Shown here: piece after piece, positions 42,701 through 50,881 of the stretch
Layout of the letters: each line of letters opens with the position of its first letter
Numbering within the stretch: the first letter of the stretch is position 1
DNA from: DATEMU01 sp964414585
GTDB lineage: Bacteria > Planctomycetota > Phycisphaerae > UBA1845 > UTPLA1
Reading direction: 5' to 3'
Assembly: GCA_964414585.1 (NCBI GenBank)
Contig: CAYPXR010000093.1
Location: 1-64,000, forward strand
Length of the DNA: 64,000 nt
Notes under the pieces: model-generated
Seen by the model: the letters and a program-made list of their open reading frames with translations, nothing else
The model's database searches: none
Told to the model about the DNA's origin: nothing
Made by a program: the position numbers and the translations under genes

Positions 42701-45568
42701 ATGGCTACTCATTCAAAATCTGGTCGAGCGTTGGGAAGATGGCCTGGACTCCTCGGTAGCGTGGCCACGATGTGCTTCGTGTATTGCGAGCAGTCACATG
42801 CCGTTGTTTATCAGTTTGCGGCGACGTTCGGACAAGAGTGCCCGCCCTGCCCCGCGGTCGGCTCGCCCGGCGCCGGTGGCGCGTCGTTCCTCCTCGACAG
42901 CACGACGAGCATCGCATCATACAACATAACATTCGGCGGCCTGTCGAGCCCAGAGACGGCTGCCCACGTTCATGGGCCCGCGAACCCATGCGGCGGATCA
43001 CCTCCCGTTACAGGTCCCATCATCTATCCCTTGCCGTTGGGGAGCCCAAAAATCGGCAGTTCACCGGCCCTCTCAGCGGCACAAGTCGCTGATATGATTG
43101 CGGGCCGACATTACGTCAACATCCATTCGCAAAACTGCGGCGCCGGAGAAATCCGCGCCCAGATTGTCGAAATCCCGCAAGCCTGCTGTTTGCCGGGCGG
43201 CGGCTGCGCGATGTTGTTGGTCGACCCCTGTCGCGCTCAAGGCGGCACGCCTCAAGGCCCCAACACGACTTGCAGTCCGGCGCTCGAAGCCTGCTGTCTG
43301 CCGAATGGCGGTTGCATGACGATCGATCCGATCTGTTGCGACGATGCCGGCGGGACCTCCAAGGGTCCGGGTTCGGCCTGTCAAGGAGACAACAACGGAA
43401 ACCAGATCGATGATGCCTGCGAATACAGGAATTGGGTCATTGCGGACGACTTTAATTACACGCAGCAGTGTCCGGAGTGTAAATGTGATTTCGATGGCGA
43501 TGGCCAATGCACGACGTTCGGCGACTTCCAAATGCTCCAGAACTGTTTCGGCCCGGTCGCTCCGGGCTGTGAATTCGCCGACTTGAACTGCGACGGAGTT
43601 GTCAATAACCTGGACGCCAGCATCTGGACCTGCTTGGCTGGCGGAGGATTGAACTGCTGCCCGATTGTCACGCCGCCTCCGCCGCCGCCCATCACCGATG
43701 TGAAGTGGTGCGGCTCGTGGCTCGACCCGTCTTTCGATCCCAAGCTTACCCCCCAGCCCCGAAAAGCGGACACGTGGCTGGTCGCGCTTCATCGAGATAT
43801 TCCGGCTCAGCCCTGTCCGACCGGCGCCGATTACGACGCCTGCGGAATCGTCGATCCGAGTTCACCCTGCCCGACCTTTACTCCTGACGGCTCCGCGACG
43901 CCGATTCCACTCGCGACCGCCGCCTGTGGTGTACCGGGTTGCCTGATTCCGCCCGCCGGGTATTGGCGAATCTGTGCGCGTTATCTGCCCAACTGCACTT
44001 CCGGTTGTGCGCCTGCACCGGGCGCGCTTTGCATACTTCAATTTCTGCCCTGCGACACCGGGATCAGTCGACCGTCCGACTTGATCGCCCAGTGGGTTTT
44101 CAACGAAACCGACGTGCCGTGGATCAACGCCGGCAAGGCCGGTTGCGATCAGCACAATATTTTCTGCTGGGGGCCCGTGCCGCTGAGTCGGGCCTGTCTC
44201 GTTCATAACTGCGCCGGCCCGGATGAAATCGATCCGCTCAATCCCGGCGTCTTTCACCCGCGTCCGAACGCGACGTACTGGATCAGCTTCCAGGCGGCGG
44301 TCGGTCATCTCATCATTCATACGCCGCAACCGTGCTGCATTCCTGGCGCGGGTTGCCTGATGTTGATCCACGCGGATTGTCTCGCGCAAGGCGGCATTCC
44401 CCAGGCCGGCGCCGCCTGCAACGCAACCACATGCAGTCCGCCGGGTCCGCCGGCGCCGCCGTTGCCGTGTGGAGAGATTCAATCCCCTCAATTCGTCGAT
44501 CGTGATTTCTGGGGATGGCACACAACGCCCCCCGGCTATCATCACTTGGACGACGCCTACATGGGGATGTTGTCCATGAGCTGCCGTATGGAGTGGATCT
44601 ATCACTGGATGAACCATCTCCATTGGAGTCAGCCGCCTTATTATCCGTGCGCCGACGATCCGACCAAATCCATCGACATGGCGTTCTGCCTCTATGACAA
44701 CAGCCAGGGGACCGGACAAGTCCTCTGGTATCAGCCCACCAATCCCGGACCGCCGCCTCCGCCGATCCCGCCGATCGTTCCCCACCTGCCGCCCATTGGG
44801 GGAATCGATGAACTGAAAAACACGATCGCTCAAGCTCAGTTAAATCTCTTTAGTTTCGGGACCGGCACGGTCGTTGCCCAGGGGCCGACGATTATCGAAC
44901 GGAGCAACCCCATGACAGGGCCGCCGGACGTCATCGACACGGAAATCATCGCAATGAACTTGACGGGCAACTCGCCCTTCGGTCCTGCCATTGTGATCGA
45001 GCGGCCGGATGCCCATAGCCTGGGCAAGACCTTGATGCCAGGTCCGGGTGTTGCGCTGGACAGCTTCTTCGACGTATTTGTCGAGATTCAGATACCGTCT
45101 GCGCCACCGGGCTTTCAAAACCTGATTACCCAGGTCCCGGTTCACGTACAAGCCGTTGGCGGAATTTGGGAGGTTCCGCCCTCGCAGGCCGACTACCAGG
45201 GCCCCTCCAGCGGCCCCGTGCTCCTCTTTGATCGCAGCAACCTGACCCAGGCCGTCGGCGAGCTGATCTTCGTCAGCCATCGCGTGATCTATCGCGGTGG
45301 TGTCGATATCCACAGCGACATCGACTGGGGCCGCGCCCCGATGGAGTGTACCTGCAAAGGCGACATGAATGCGGACGGCCTGCTCAACGGAGGCGACATC
45401 AAGCTCTTCGTAAACTGCATGCTGGCTCCGCCAATTCCATTGGGTTGCCCGTGCGATTGTGCGGACATGGACGGCAACGGCGCGCTCAATCAGTTCGACA
45501 TCGCGCCGTTTGTGAACCAGATGTTGCAGAATCCCAAGGCGGTGTGTCCGCCGCTGATTTGTCCGTAG
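42701..45568 (+). CDS. Large secreted CHRD-domain protein with dockerin-like and CCLPxGxC motifs
   Basis: A 955-residue protein from ATG 42701 (GGAGG at 9 nt). A hydrophobic signal-like segment (GLLGSVATMCFVYCEQSHA) leads into a CHRD-type domain (about 35-155) ending AAHVHGPA...GEIRAQIVEI. Cysteine-rich modules follow: CCLPGGGCAML, CCLPNGGCMTI and CCIPGAGCLML, each before a Q/A-G-G-x-P stretch. Two dockerin-like calcium loops pairs are present: CDFDGDGQCTTFGDFQ...LNCDGVVNNLDAS and GDMNADGLLNGGDIK...DMDGNGALNQFDI at the very C-terminus. Such proteins are typical planctomycete surface or exported proteins of unknown role; the C-terminal dockerin-like pair may dock the protein to a partner. Confidence 0.8.
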   Translation: MATHSKSGRALGRWPGLLGSVATMCFVYCEQSHAVVYQFAATFGQECPPCPAVGSPGAGGASFLLDSTTSIASYNITFGGLSSPETAAHVHGPANPCGGSPPVTGPIIYPLPLGSPKIGSSPALSAAQVADMIAGRHYVNIHSQNCGAGEIRAQIVEIPQACCLPGGGCAMLLVDPCRAQGGTPQGPNTTCSPALEACCLPNGGCMTIDPICCDDAGGTSKGPGSACQGDNNGNQIDDACEYRNWVIADDFNYTQQCPECKCDFDGDGQCTTFGDFQMLQNCFGPVAPGCEFADLNCDGVVNNLDASIWTCLAGGGLNCCPIVTPPPPPPITDVKWCGSWLDPSFDPKLTPQPRKADTWLVALHRDIPAQPCPTGADYDACGIVDPSSPCPTFTPDGSATPIPLATAACGVPGCLIPPAGYWRICARYLPNCTSGCAPAPGALCILQFLPCDTGISRPSDLIAQWVFNETDVPWINAGKAGCDQHNIFCWGPVPLSRACLVHNCAGPDEIDPLNPGVFHPRPNATYWISFQAAVGHLIIHTPQPCCIPGAGCLMLIHADCLAQGGIPQAGAACNATTCSPPGPPAPPLPCGEIQSPQFVDRDFWGWHTTPPGYHHLDDAYMGMLSMSCRMEWIYHWMNHLHWSQPPYYPCADDPTKSIDMAFCLYDNSQGTGQVLWYQPTNPGPPPPPIPPIVPHLPPIGGIDELKNTIAQAQLNLFSFGTGTVVAQGPTIIERSNPMTGPPDVIDTEIIAMNLTGNSPFGPAIVIERPDAHSLGKTLMPGPGVALDSFFDVFVEIQIPSAPPGFQNLITQVPVHVQAVGGIWEVPPSQADYQGPSSGPVLLFDRSNLTQAVGELIFVSHRVIYRGGVDIHSDIDWGRAPMECTCKGDMNADGLLNGGDIKLFVNCMLAPPIPLGCPCDCADMDGNGALNQFDIAPFVNQMLQNPKAVCPPLICP

Positions 45569-45598
45569 TCCGGACCTCATTGGCACACGTTGATCATC

Positions 45599-45628
45599 AA
45601 AGCCCCCGGCAAGCGTGCCGGGGGCTTT
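45599..45628. terminator. Bidirectional intrinsic terminator
   Basis: A perfect 13-bp stem (45599-45611 with 45616-45628) with a 4-nt loop AGCG and T/A tails on both strands, between the convergent CHRD gene (stop 45568) and ABC exporter gene (stop near 45632). It is the clearest terminator in the window. Confidence 0.88.
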
Positions 45629-45631
45629 TCT

Positions 45632-48469
45632 TTACCAGTACACGAAACGCCGGAACAGAATCTGTTGCCGCCGAGGAAGGGCATCCACGTCCGGCACCAG
45701 GTAGCGATTTTCGTCCACGTCCGTCAGAATTTTGCCGGACTGACCGTGGTCCGCCGCCTGGCTTTGGTTCCAGCGCATCATGAATTGTTCGTCGCCGCGG
45801 TTCGTCCGAACTTTGAAGATCAGATAGCCGAACTTCAACTCGATCCCATCGATGTCCTGAATCACGTGGATGAAGTATCGCCGCGTCAGTGCGTCCTTGA
45901 GCAATTCCTGGGATTCCGTAGGCCACGCCTTGGGCTCCCGGACAACTCCCGCCTCATGCTCCCGGCCTTCGCTGTCGCAATAACGCAAGCTGACGTATTC
46001 GTGAGGCCGCGTCGCCGGGAAGGCCAGGACGGCAAAGATTCCGCCATAGATTCGATCGTCTTTTACCGTGACATGCAGTGTATCGTGATTGCCCAGGTGG
46101 ATATTCGCCGATTCCGGCGTCAGCCAGCGCGGTTCAAACGCCGGCGGCTCTTGCGATTCAGGAGCAGCGCTCTCGGGCGGCGGGACGGCCTGCTGCTCGA
46201 CGACGAGCCGCTCGACCGTCGGCGCGGCCGTCAACCGCGTCTGCATTTTGACCAGCCGGGCATAGGCCCCGTTCGCCGCGAGCAGTTCTTCGTGCGTCCC
46301 CTGTTCGGTCAACTTGCCATGATCGAACACGAGGACGCGGTCGGCGTGGCGTAGCGTCGAAAGGCGGTGGGCGATGGCGATCGTCGTCCGTCCCTTGGTC
46401 AGCACCGTCAGCGCATCCTGGATCGCTTTCTCCGACTCGCTGTCGAGATTGCTCGTCGCCTCGTCGAGGATCAGGATCGCCGGGTCGTACAGCAGCGCCC
46501 GGGCGATGGAGATGCGCTGCTTTTCGCCGCCGGAGAGCCCCGCGCCGCGCTCGCCGAGCGGCGTGTCGTAAGCAAATGGCATCTTCATGACGAAGTCGTG
46601 GGCATTCGCGGCCTTTGATGCGGTGATGACCTGTTCGGGGGTCGCACCGGGCTGGCCGTAAATGAGGTTTTCCCAGATCGTGCCGCGAAAAAGGAACGAT
46701 TCCTGCAATACCAAACCGACGTGCCGCCGCAAATCGCGCCGATCCAACTCGCGTACATCGCAACCGTCAATCGTGACGCGGCCCTCGTCCACGTCGTAAA
46801 AGCGGGAAATCAGATTGACCAGCGTCGTCTTGCCCGATCCGCTGCGGCCGACGATGCCGATCATCTTGCCGGCGGGAATTTCGAAGGACACATCTTCCAG
46901 CACGGGGTGGTGCCGGTCATAGCCGAACGTGACGTTTTCAAAGCGGATGTTTCCCGCCGCGCGCGGCAGGGCCAGCGGCTTGTCCGGATCCATGACACGA
47001 ACCGGCGTATCGAGCAGTTCGAAAATCCGCTGGCTGGCCGTCATGAAGCTCGTCAGCCAAGTCGTAAGCTGTGCGAGCGTCGAAAGGGGGGCATAGAACA
47101 TCGCCAGGTACGCAAGAAACGCCATCAGCGAGCCGAGCGTCATGCGATCGGCCAGCACGTCACGGCCGCCGACGAACCAGACGATGAGCCCGCCGAGACT
47201 GAAGATCATCTGCATGACGGCGGAAAAGGTCGTCGCCGAATGTTCGACGCCCAGCCGCGAATTCCGCAGATAGCCGCTCGATTCATTGAACCGGGCGAAC
47301 TCGCGATCCTCCTGCCCGAACGCCTTCACGACGCGAATGCCGGAGAGCATGCCGGCGAGGGCGCCCGTCTGCTTGCTCGACGCATCCCAATAGCGGTAAT
47401 ACTTGGGATAGACGTATCGCCAGAAGAACCAGCTCCCCGCGAGGACGAGGGGCATGGGGATGAGCGTGTACAGCGCGAGCGTCGCGTTAAGTGTGAAAAG
47501 CATGATGCCGACGCCGACGAGTTGCAGGACCTGCATCAGGAATCCGCCGGTAATCTGCTGAATCAGGCCGTGCAGCACCTCGGTGTCATAGGCGACGCGG
47601 CTGGTCAGCACACCGACCTGGTGCCGGTCATAAAACCCGACTGACAGGTCGTGCAGCTTCTGTACCATCTTCGCGCGGAGTTCGGAAGTCAGCGCGGTGC
47701 CGACGCGGTTGGATAGCCGCCCTTTGAACTGCGAGACGAGCGACGTGACGACGCGCGTCACCGCAAGGAATAGAACAATGATCAGCAGCGTGGCGACGAA
47801 GTCTTCCATTCGCCCGTTGTGGTGGTCCGCCCGCAGGACGTGGTCGACGAGGTATTGCTGCAACTTGGGCGGCGCAAGTTCCGCCAGCACTCCAAGGACG
47901 AGCAGGGCACACATCCCCAGTGCCGCCGCGCGATGCGGTTTGACAAGGTCCCACACCCGTGAAAGCACCGCCTTGCGATCGATGCACTGCGGGCAGACGT
48001 CGCCGACAAATCGCAGCGTCATCCCGCAGGTCGGGCAGCGCCGTTGATCGACGTTGTCCGCGGCGTGGATTTCGAGCTTGCCCTGCGTGCGAAGTTGCTC
48101 CAGCTTGCGGGCGACCTTCACGAACCGGTCGGAGAGGCTGTTGGAATAGCGCAGGAGATCGACCCAGATCCCCTCGACCTGGGCCTGGAGGAAGCCGGAG
48201 CCGACGACGCTGTGGGCCCGGAAGGAGGCGACCTTATCAAGCGGGAGGCGCCGGAGGAGTTGGGGGGCGTGACCGTCCGTGCAGACGGCCAGCCCGTCCA
48301 GCGTGACGACGAGCCACTGCTCTTGCTCCACGCCGGGCAGGGCGATGTCGGTGCTGGTGGCAAGAAGGATCGACTGATGGTTGAGCCCATGCTCTCGCAT
48401 CAACCGCAGAACCGATTCGGGGGCGTTTTGCTGCAACATTTGAGGATGGAGCCCCTTGGGGCGGGGCAT
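45632..48469 (-). CDS. ABC exporter with zinc ribbon and C-terminal DUF1854
   Basis: A 945-residue fused exporter. Residues 1-140 are an N-terminal regulatory-looking domain; a zinc ribbon RCPTCGMTL...VCPQC is near 150-170. A six-helix ABC membrane domain spans about 190-500. The nucleotide-binding domain has Walker A GRSGSGKTT, signature LSGGEKQR and Walker B ILILDEATSNLD. The last 160 residues match DUF1854 (HLGNHDTLHVTVKD, ...GYLIFKVRTNRGDEQFMMRW). DUF1854 exporters have been linked to cyanophycin metabolism in other bacteria, but no cyanophycin gene is adjacent here. It starts 97 bp from the divergent sigma gene. Confidence 0.9.
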   Translation of the reverse strand: MPRPKGLHPQMLQQNAPESVLRLMREHGLNHQSILLATSTDIALPGVEQEQWLVVTLDGLAVCTDGHAPQLLRRLPLDKVASFRAHSVVGSGFLQAQVEGIWVDLLRYSNSLSDRFVKVARKLEQLRTQGKLEIHAADNVDQRRCPTCGMTLRFVGDVCPQCIDRKAVLSRVWDLVKPHRAAALGMCALLVLGVLAELAPPKLQQYLVDHVLRADHHNGRMEDFVATLLIIVLFLAVTRVVTSLVSQFKGRLSNRVGTALTSELRAKMVQKLHDLSVGFYDRHQVGVLTSRVAYDTEVLHGLIQQITGGFLMQVLQLVGVGIMLFTLNATLALYTLIPMPLVLAGSWFFWRYVYPKYYRYWDASSKQTGALAGMLSGIRVVKAFGQEDREFARFNESSGYLRNSRLGVEHSATTFSAVMQMIFSLGGLIVWFVGGRDVLADRMTLGSLMAFLAYLAMFYAPLSTLAQLTTWLTSFMTASQRIFELLDTPVRVMDPDKPLALPRAAGNIRFENVTFGYDRHHPVLEDVSFEIPAGKMIGIVGRSGSGKTTLVNLISRFYDVDEGRVTIDGCDVRELDRRDLRRHVGLVLQESFLFRGTIWENLIYGQPGATPEQVITASKAANAHDFVMKMPFAYDTPLGERGAGLSGGEKQRISIARALLYDPAILILDEATSNLDSESEKAIQDALTVLTKGRTTIAIAHRLSTLRHADRVLVFDHGKLTEQGTHEELLAANGAYARLVKMQTRLTAAPTVERLVVEQQAVPPPESAAPESQEPPAFEPRWLTPESANIHLGNHDTLHVTVKDDRIYGGIFAVLAFPATRPHEYVSLRYCDSEGREHEAGVVREPKAWPTESQELLKDALTRRYFIHVIQDIDGIELKFGYLIFKVRTNRGDEQFMMRWNQSQAADHGQSGKILTDVDENRYLVPDVDALPRRQQILFRRFVYW

Positions 48470-48566
48470 AGCATTAGTAGTATATCGCGCGGGTCAAAAA
48501 ACCGGGCCGAGTCGAGAACCAAACCGGCCTAACCCCGGTCTAATAGGCGACTGGAAGCGGTGAACG

Positions 48567-49115
48567 ATGCCCCGTCAAAAGGCGGATGAGCAGCTCCTGG
48601 CGGAATTCGTGAAAGGCGACCGGGCCGCGTTGGGGGAGCTTGCGCGCCGGTATGAAGCGCCGTTGTTGGGTCTCGCGAGCGGGTTGGTCGGCGGGCAGCC
48701 GGAGATGGCCTGCGACGCGGTGCAGGAAACGTGGGTGCGGGTGATTCGCTTTTCGGATCGGTTTGACGGACGCAGCAGCTTCAGGACGTGGGTGTATCGG
48801 ATCGCGATCAATCAGTGCAGGAACTTCCATTCGGTGCGACAGATGGAGGGAACGGGCGAGTCTGTGTCAGCCGCCTCGAACGACGACAGACCTGACCGTG
48901 CCGCCGAGAAGGCAGAACAGAATCACACCCTACGACGAGCGGTGGACGATTTGGACGAGGATCGTAGGCTCGTGATCTTGCTGTGTTATCACGAAGGCAT
49001 GACGCACGAGGCGGCGTCGGAAATCTTGGGCATTCCGCTGGGAACGCTCAAGTCCCGATTGCACGCGGCGCTGGAGGAATTGCGGACGAAGCTCCCAGCG
49101 GAGGATCGAACATGA
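48567..49115 (+). CDS. ECF-type RNA polymerase sigma factor
   Basis: A 182-residue ECF sigma factor. Region 2 covers about 15-85 (EAPLLGLASGLVGG, DAVQETWVRVIRFSDRFDGRSSFRTWVYRIAINQCRN) and region 4 about 125-178 (RLVILLCYHEGMTHEAASEILGIPLGTLKSRLHAAL). The TGA overlaps the ATG of the next gene, which encodes its probable anti-sigma partner, so the pair is translationally coupled. No -35/-10 autoregulatory promoter is obvious in the 97-bp divergent upstream region. Confidence 0.95.
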   Translation: MPRQKADEQLLAEFVKGDRAALGELARRYEAPLLGLASGLVGGQPEMACDAVQETWVRVIRFSDRFDGRSSFRTWVYRIAINQCRNFHSVRQMEGTGESVSAASNDDRPDRAAEKAEQNHTLRRAVDDLDEDRRLVILLCYHEGMTHEAASEILGIPLGTLKSRLHAALEELRTKLPAEDRT

Positions 49116-50260
49116 CGCAGGCAAATGGCGAGTCTCTGGAGCGTCAACTCTCGGCGCTGACGCACTGGGAGGGCGGGAGTACGTCGCTGTGGCGCACGGC
49201 AATGGCTTCGACAAGTCATCGAAAAGCCTGGCGATGGCTTTATCGTCCGATCTCGGGACGACTCGTTGCCGCAATCCTTTTGATTATGTTTCCCATAGGT
49301 GTCGTTCTCTCGGTCGGCATTCCTCATCTGGGTCGTGATCGATCAAGTTCAAGCGCGAGTACAAGTGGAATCGGGCAGGGGACGTACATCCATGCGGAGG
49401 ACGATCCTGGCATGGTTGCGCGCGATGCGTCAGATCGTTGGGCGGAAATTCGGCAAAGCAACGAGACGCCGAAGCAATTCATTTGCCCGTCCACGATGGT
49501 ACCACTCGCCTATCAATACCAAGCGAATCTGCCTTCGCAGGTGGGCGCGTCTTCCGTGCGGATGGTCGCCCGGAAAGCAACGATGGAGCTTGCCGCGTTC
49601 GACGTCCGCGCCACGTTCCATAAGACGATGTACCTCATTCGAGAAGTGGGCGGAGAATACATTCAGGATTCAAGCCTTTCGGGCGATGAAAAGAATCTCT
49701 GCGCCCAGGTTACGCTGCGCGTCGCGGCAGACCGGCTGAGCGATGTGCTCAATGCACTCCGTCAACTCGGTACCGTCCGATCCGAAAATACAGAAGGGCA
49801 AGACGTGACCGCGCAGGTTGTCGACCTCGACGGCCAGCTTCGCAACGAGCGGCGCGTCGAGACGGAGATGCTGGAACTTCTGGACAAACGGCACGACGCG
49901 CCGCTCAAGGACATCCTGGACGTGCGCGAGAAGCTTCACGACGTCCGGCGCGAGATCGAGAAACTGACCGCTCAAAAGGAGCAATTGAGCCGCCTCGTTT
50001 CGCTCGCCAGCGTGCTCGTGCTCATTCGCAATAGCGCGTCGGAAACGACCCCGCCGTCGAAGGGCATCGCTTTGTATTTCAAGGAATCGTGCAGTGCGGC
50101 CTGGAGCCGGGGATTGACTTTCCTGGCGGATACCGTCGGCTTCATCGTCGGCATTGCCGTCGGCGGCACGATTTTGTGGGTGCTCGCGCTCGTCATCGGC
50201 CTATGGGTCTGGCGATGGCGGCGCCAACTAAGCCGCGATCGGCGAGGAAGCGACCGCTAG
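49112..50260 (+). CDS. DUF4349 membrane protein, probable anti-sigma factor
   Basis: A 382-residue protein. A short cytoplasmic N-terminus (about 1-45) precedes a transmembrane helix (about 48-68). The extracytoplasmic DUF4349 part has LAAFDVRATFHKTMYLIREVGGEYIQDSSLSG and a coiled coil (about 235-290, rich in E/K/R/L), then a second hydrophobic hairpin at 325-365. The ATG overlaps the sigma-factor stop as ATGA. Single-pass proteins behind ECF genes usually bind the sigma factor through the N-terminus and release it on an envelope signal; the N-terminus lacks a clear zinc-binding HxxxCxxC, so the mode is unknown. Its stop overlaps the convergent hicA stop by 3 nt. Confidence 0.83.
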   Translation: MTQANGESLERQLSALTHWEGGSTSLWRTAMASTSHRKAWRWLYRPISGRLVAAILLIMFPIGVVLSVGIPHLGRDRSSSSASTSGIGQGTYIHAEDDPGMVARDASDRWAEIRQSNETPKQFICPSTMVPLAYQYQANLPSQVGASSVRMVARKATMELAAFDVRATFHKTMYLIREVGGEYIQDSSLSGDEKNLCAQVTLRVAADRLSDVLNALRQLGTVRSENTEGQDVTAQVVDLDGQLRNERRVETEMLELLDKRHDAPLKDILDVREKLHDVRREIEKLTAQKEQLSRLVSLASVLVLIRNSASETTPPSKGIALYFKESCSAAWSRGLTFLADTVGFIVGIAVGGTILWVLALVIGLWVWRWRRQLSRDRRGSDR

Positions 50261-50496
50261 GTTCGTTCGTAGGCCCCGAGAAAGTCGATCCGTGAGATTC
50301 CCGATTGCGTGCAAATCGTTCTGAGGGTTGATCCCTTGAGGGTTCGATGGTTGGGTAGAGTCAGAGGCGTGCGCGACCCGTCCGCATTGAGTCTAACCAT
50401 CGCAATGTGTTCGGCTTCGCGAACGATTTGAAACCCGAGCGTTTGCAGCGCCTTCACGACCCGCTGTTTGGGCGCGTCGCTGGGGAACTTGGTCAT
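50257..50496 (-). CDS. hicA: HicA-type mRNA-interferase toxin
   Basis: A 79-residue HicA-family protein: KQRVVKALQTLGFQIVREAEHIAMVRL, then PLTLPNHRTLKGSTLRTICTQSGIS, the usual double-stranded-RNA-binding-like fold. The catalytic His of the family sits in a GSHxx motif; here that motif reads AEHIAM, so the His is retained but the Gly-Ser is not. It follows hicB by 2 nt, giving the less common antitoxin-first order. The 3' end overlaps the convergent DUF4349 gene. Confidence 0.88.
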   Translation of the reverse strand: MTKFPSDAPKQRVVKALQTLGFQIVREAEHIAMVRLNADGSRTPLTLPNHRTLKGSTLRTICTQSGISRIDFLGAYERT

Positions 50497-50498
50497 GC

Positions 50499-50720
50499 TC
50501 AGGCCACCTGGGCTTCCGTGAGAAACGCTTCCAGGATGGGCGGATCGCCGTCCAGTTCGTCAAGCCCAAACGTCTCGACATGGAATTTGATCGCGGAGGT
50601 CACGTCGGCAAGCGCTTCGTCGTAGGTGTCGCCCTGGCCGATGACGACCCCTTTGAGTCCCAAGGGATAGGCGACGTATCCGTCGGGGTGCTTTTCGACG
50701 ATGATTTTGATCGGCTTCAT
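50499..50720 (-). CDS. hicB: HicB-type antitoxin
   Basis: A 73-residue HicB core: KIIVEKHPDGYVAYPLG, VVIGQGDTYDEALADVTSAIKFHVETFG. This is the partially degraded RNase H-like fold that neutralises HicA; no separate helix-turn-helix or ribbon-helix-helix domain follows, so DNA binding is doubtful. ATG 50720 is preferred over the upstream codon at 50750: the -10 box lies 7 nt before ATG 50720, which would make the transcript leaderless and exclude the longer start. Confidence 0.88.
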   Translation of the reverse strand: MKPIKIIVEKHPDGYVAYPLGLKGVVIGQGDTYDEALADVTSAIKFHVETFGLDELDGDPPILEAFLTEAQVA

Positions 50721-50726
50721 GCCATT

Positions 50727-50756
50727 ATTATAGCCGCGCGGATCGATCATCTACAA
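50727..50756 (-). promoter_or_regulatory. hicBA promoter, placed for a leaderless mRNA
   Basis: TATAAT (50727-50732 on the minus strand) with TTGTAG (50751-50756) 18 nt upstream. Only 6 nt separate the -10 from ATG 50720, so transcription should start at or next to the A of the ATG. Confidence 0.45.
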
Positions 50757-50866
50757 ATGTGAATAGGTTATCGTCCCATCGATTTCCAGGCCGGAAAAGC
50801 AGGAGAAAAGGACCGGCTAAAACCTGACCGGCTCGTTTTAGCGGTGTGGTGAGTATGTCAGCGCTC

Positions 50867-50875
50867 TGATATATT
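50867..50875 (+). promoter_or_regulatory. Extended -10 promoter of guaA
   Basis: TGA-TATATT (extended -10, 50867-50875) ends 6 nt before the guaA ATG at 50882; a -35 is poor (TGGTGA), which is usual for extended -10 promoters. No Shine-Dalgarno lies between, so the transcript would be leaderless. Confidence 0.4.
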
Positions 50876-50881
50876 CAACGG

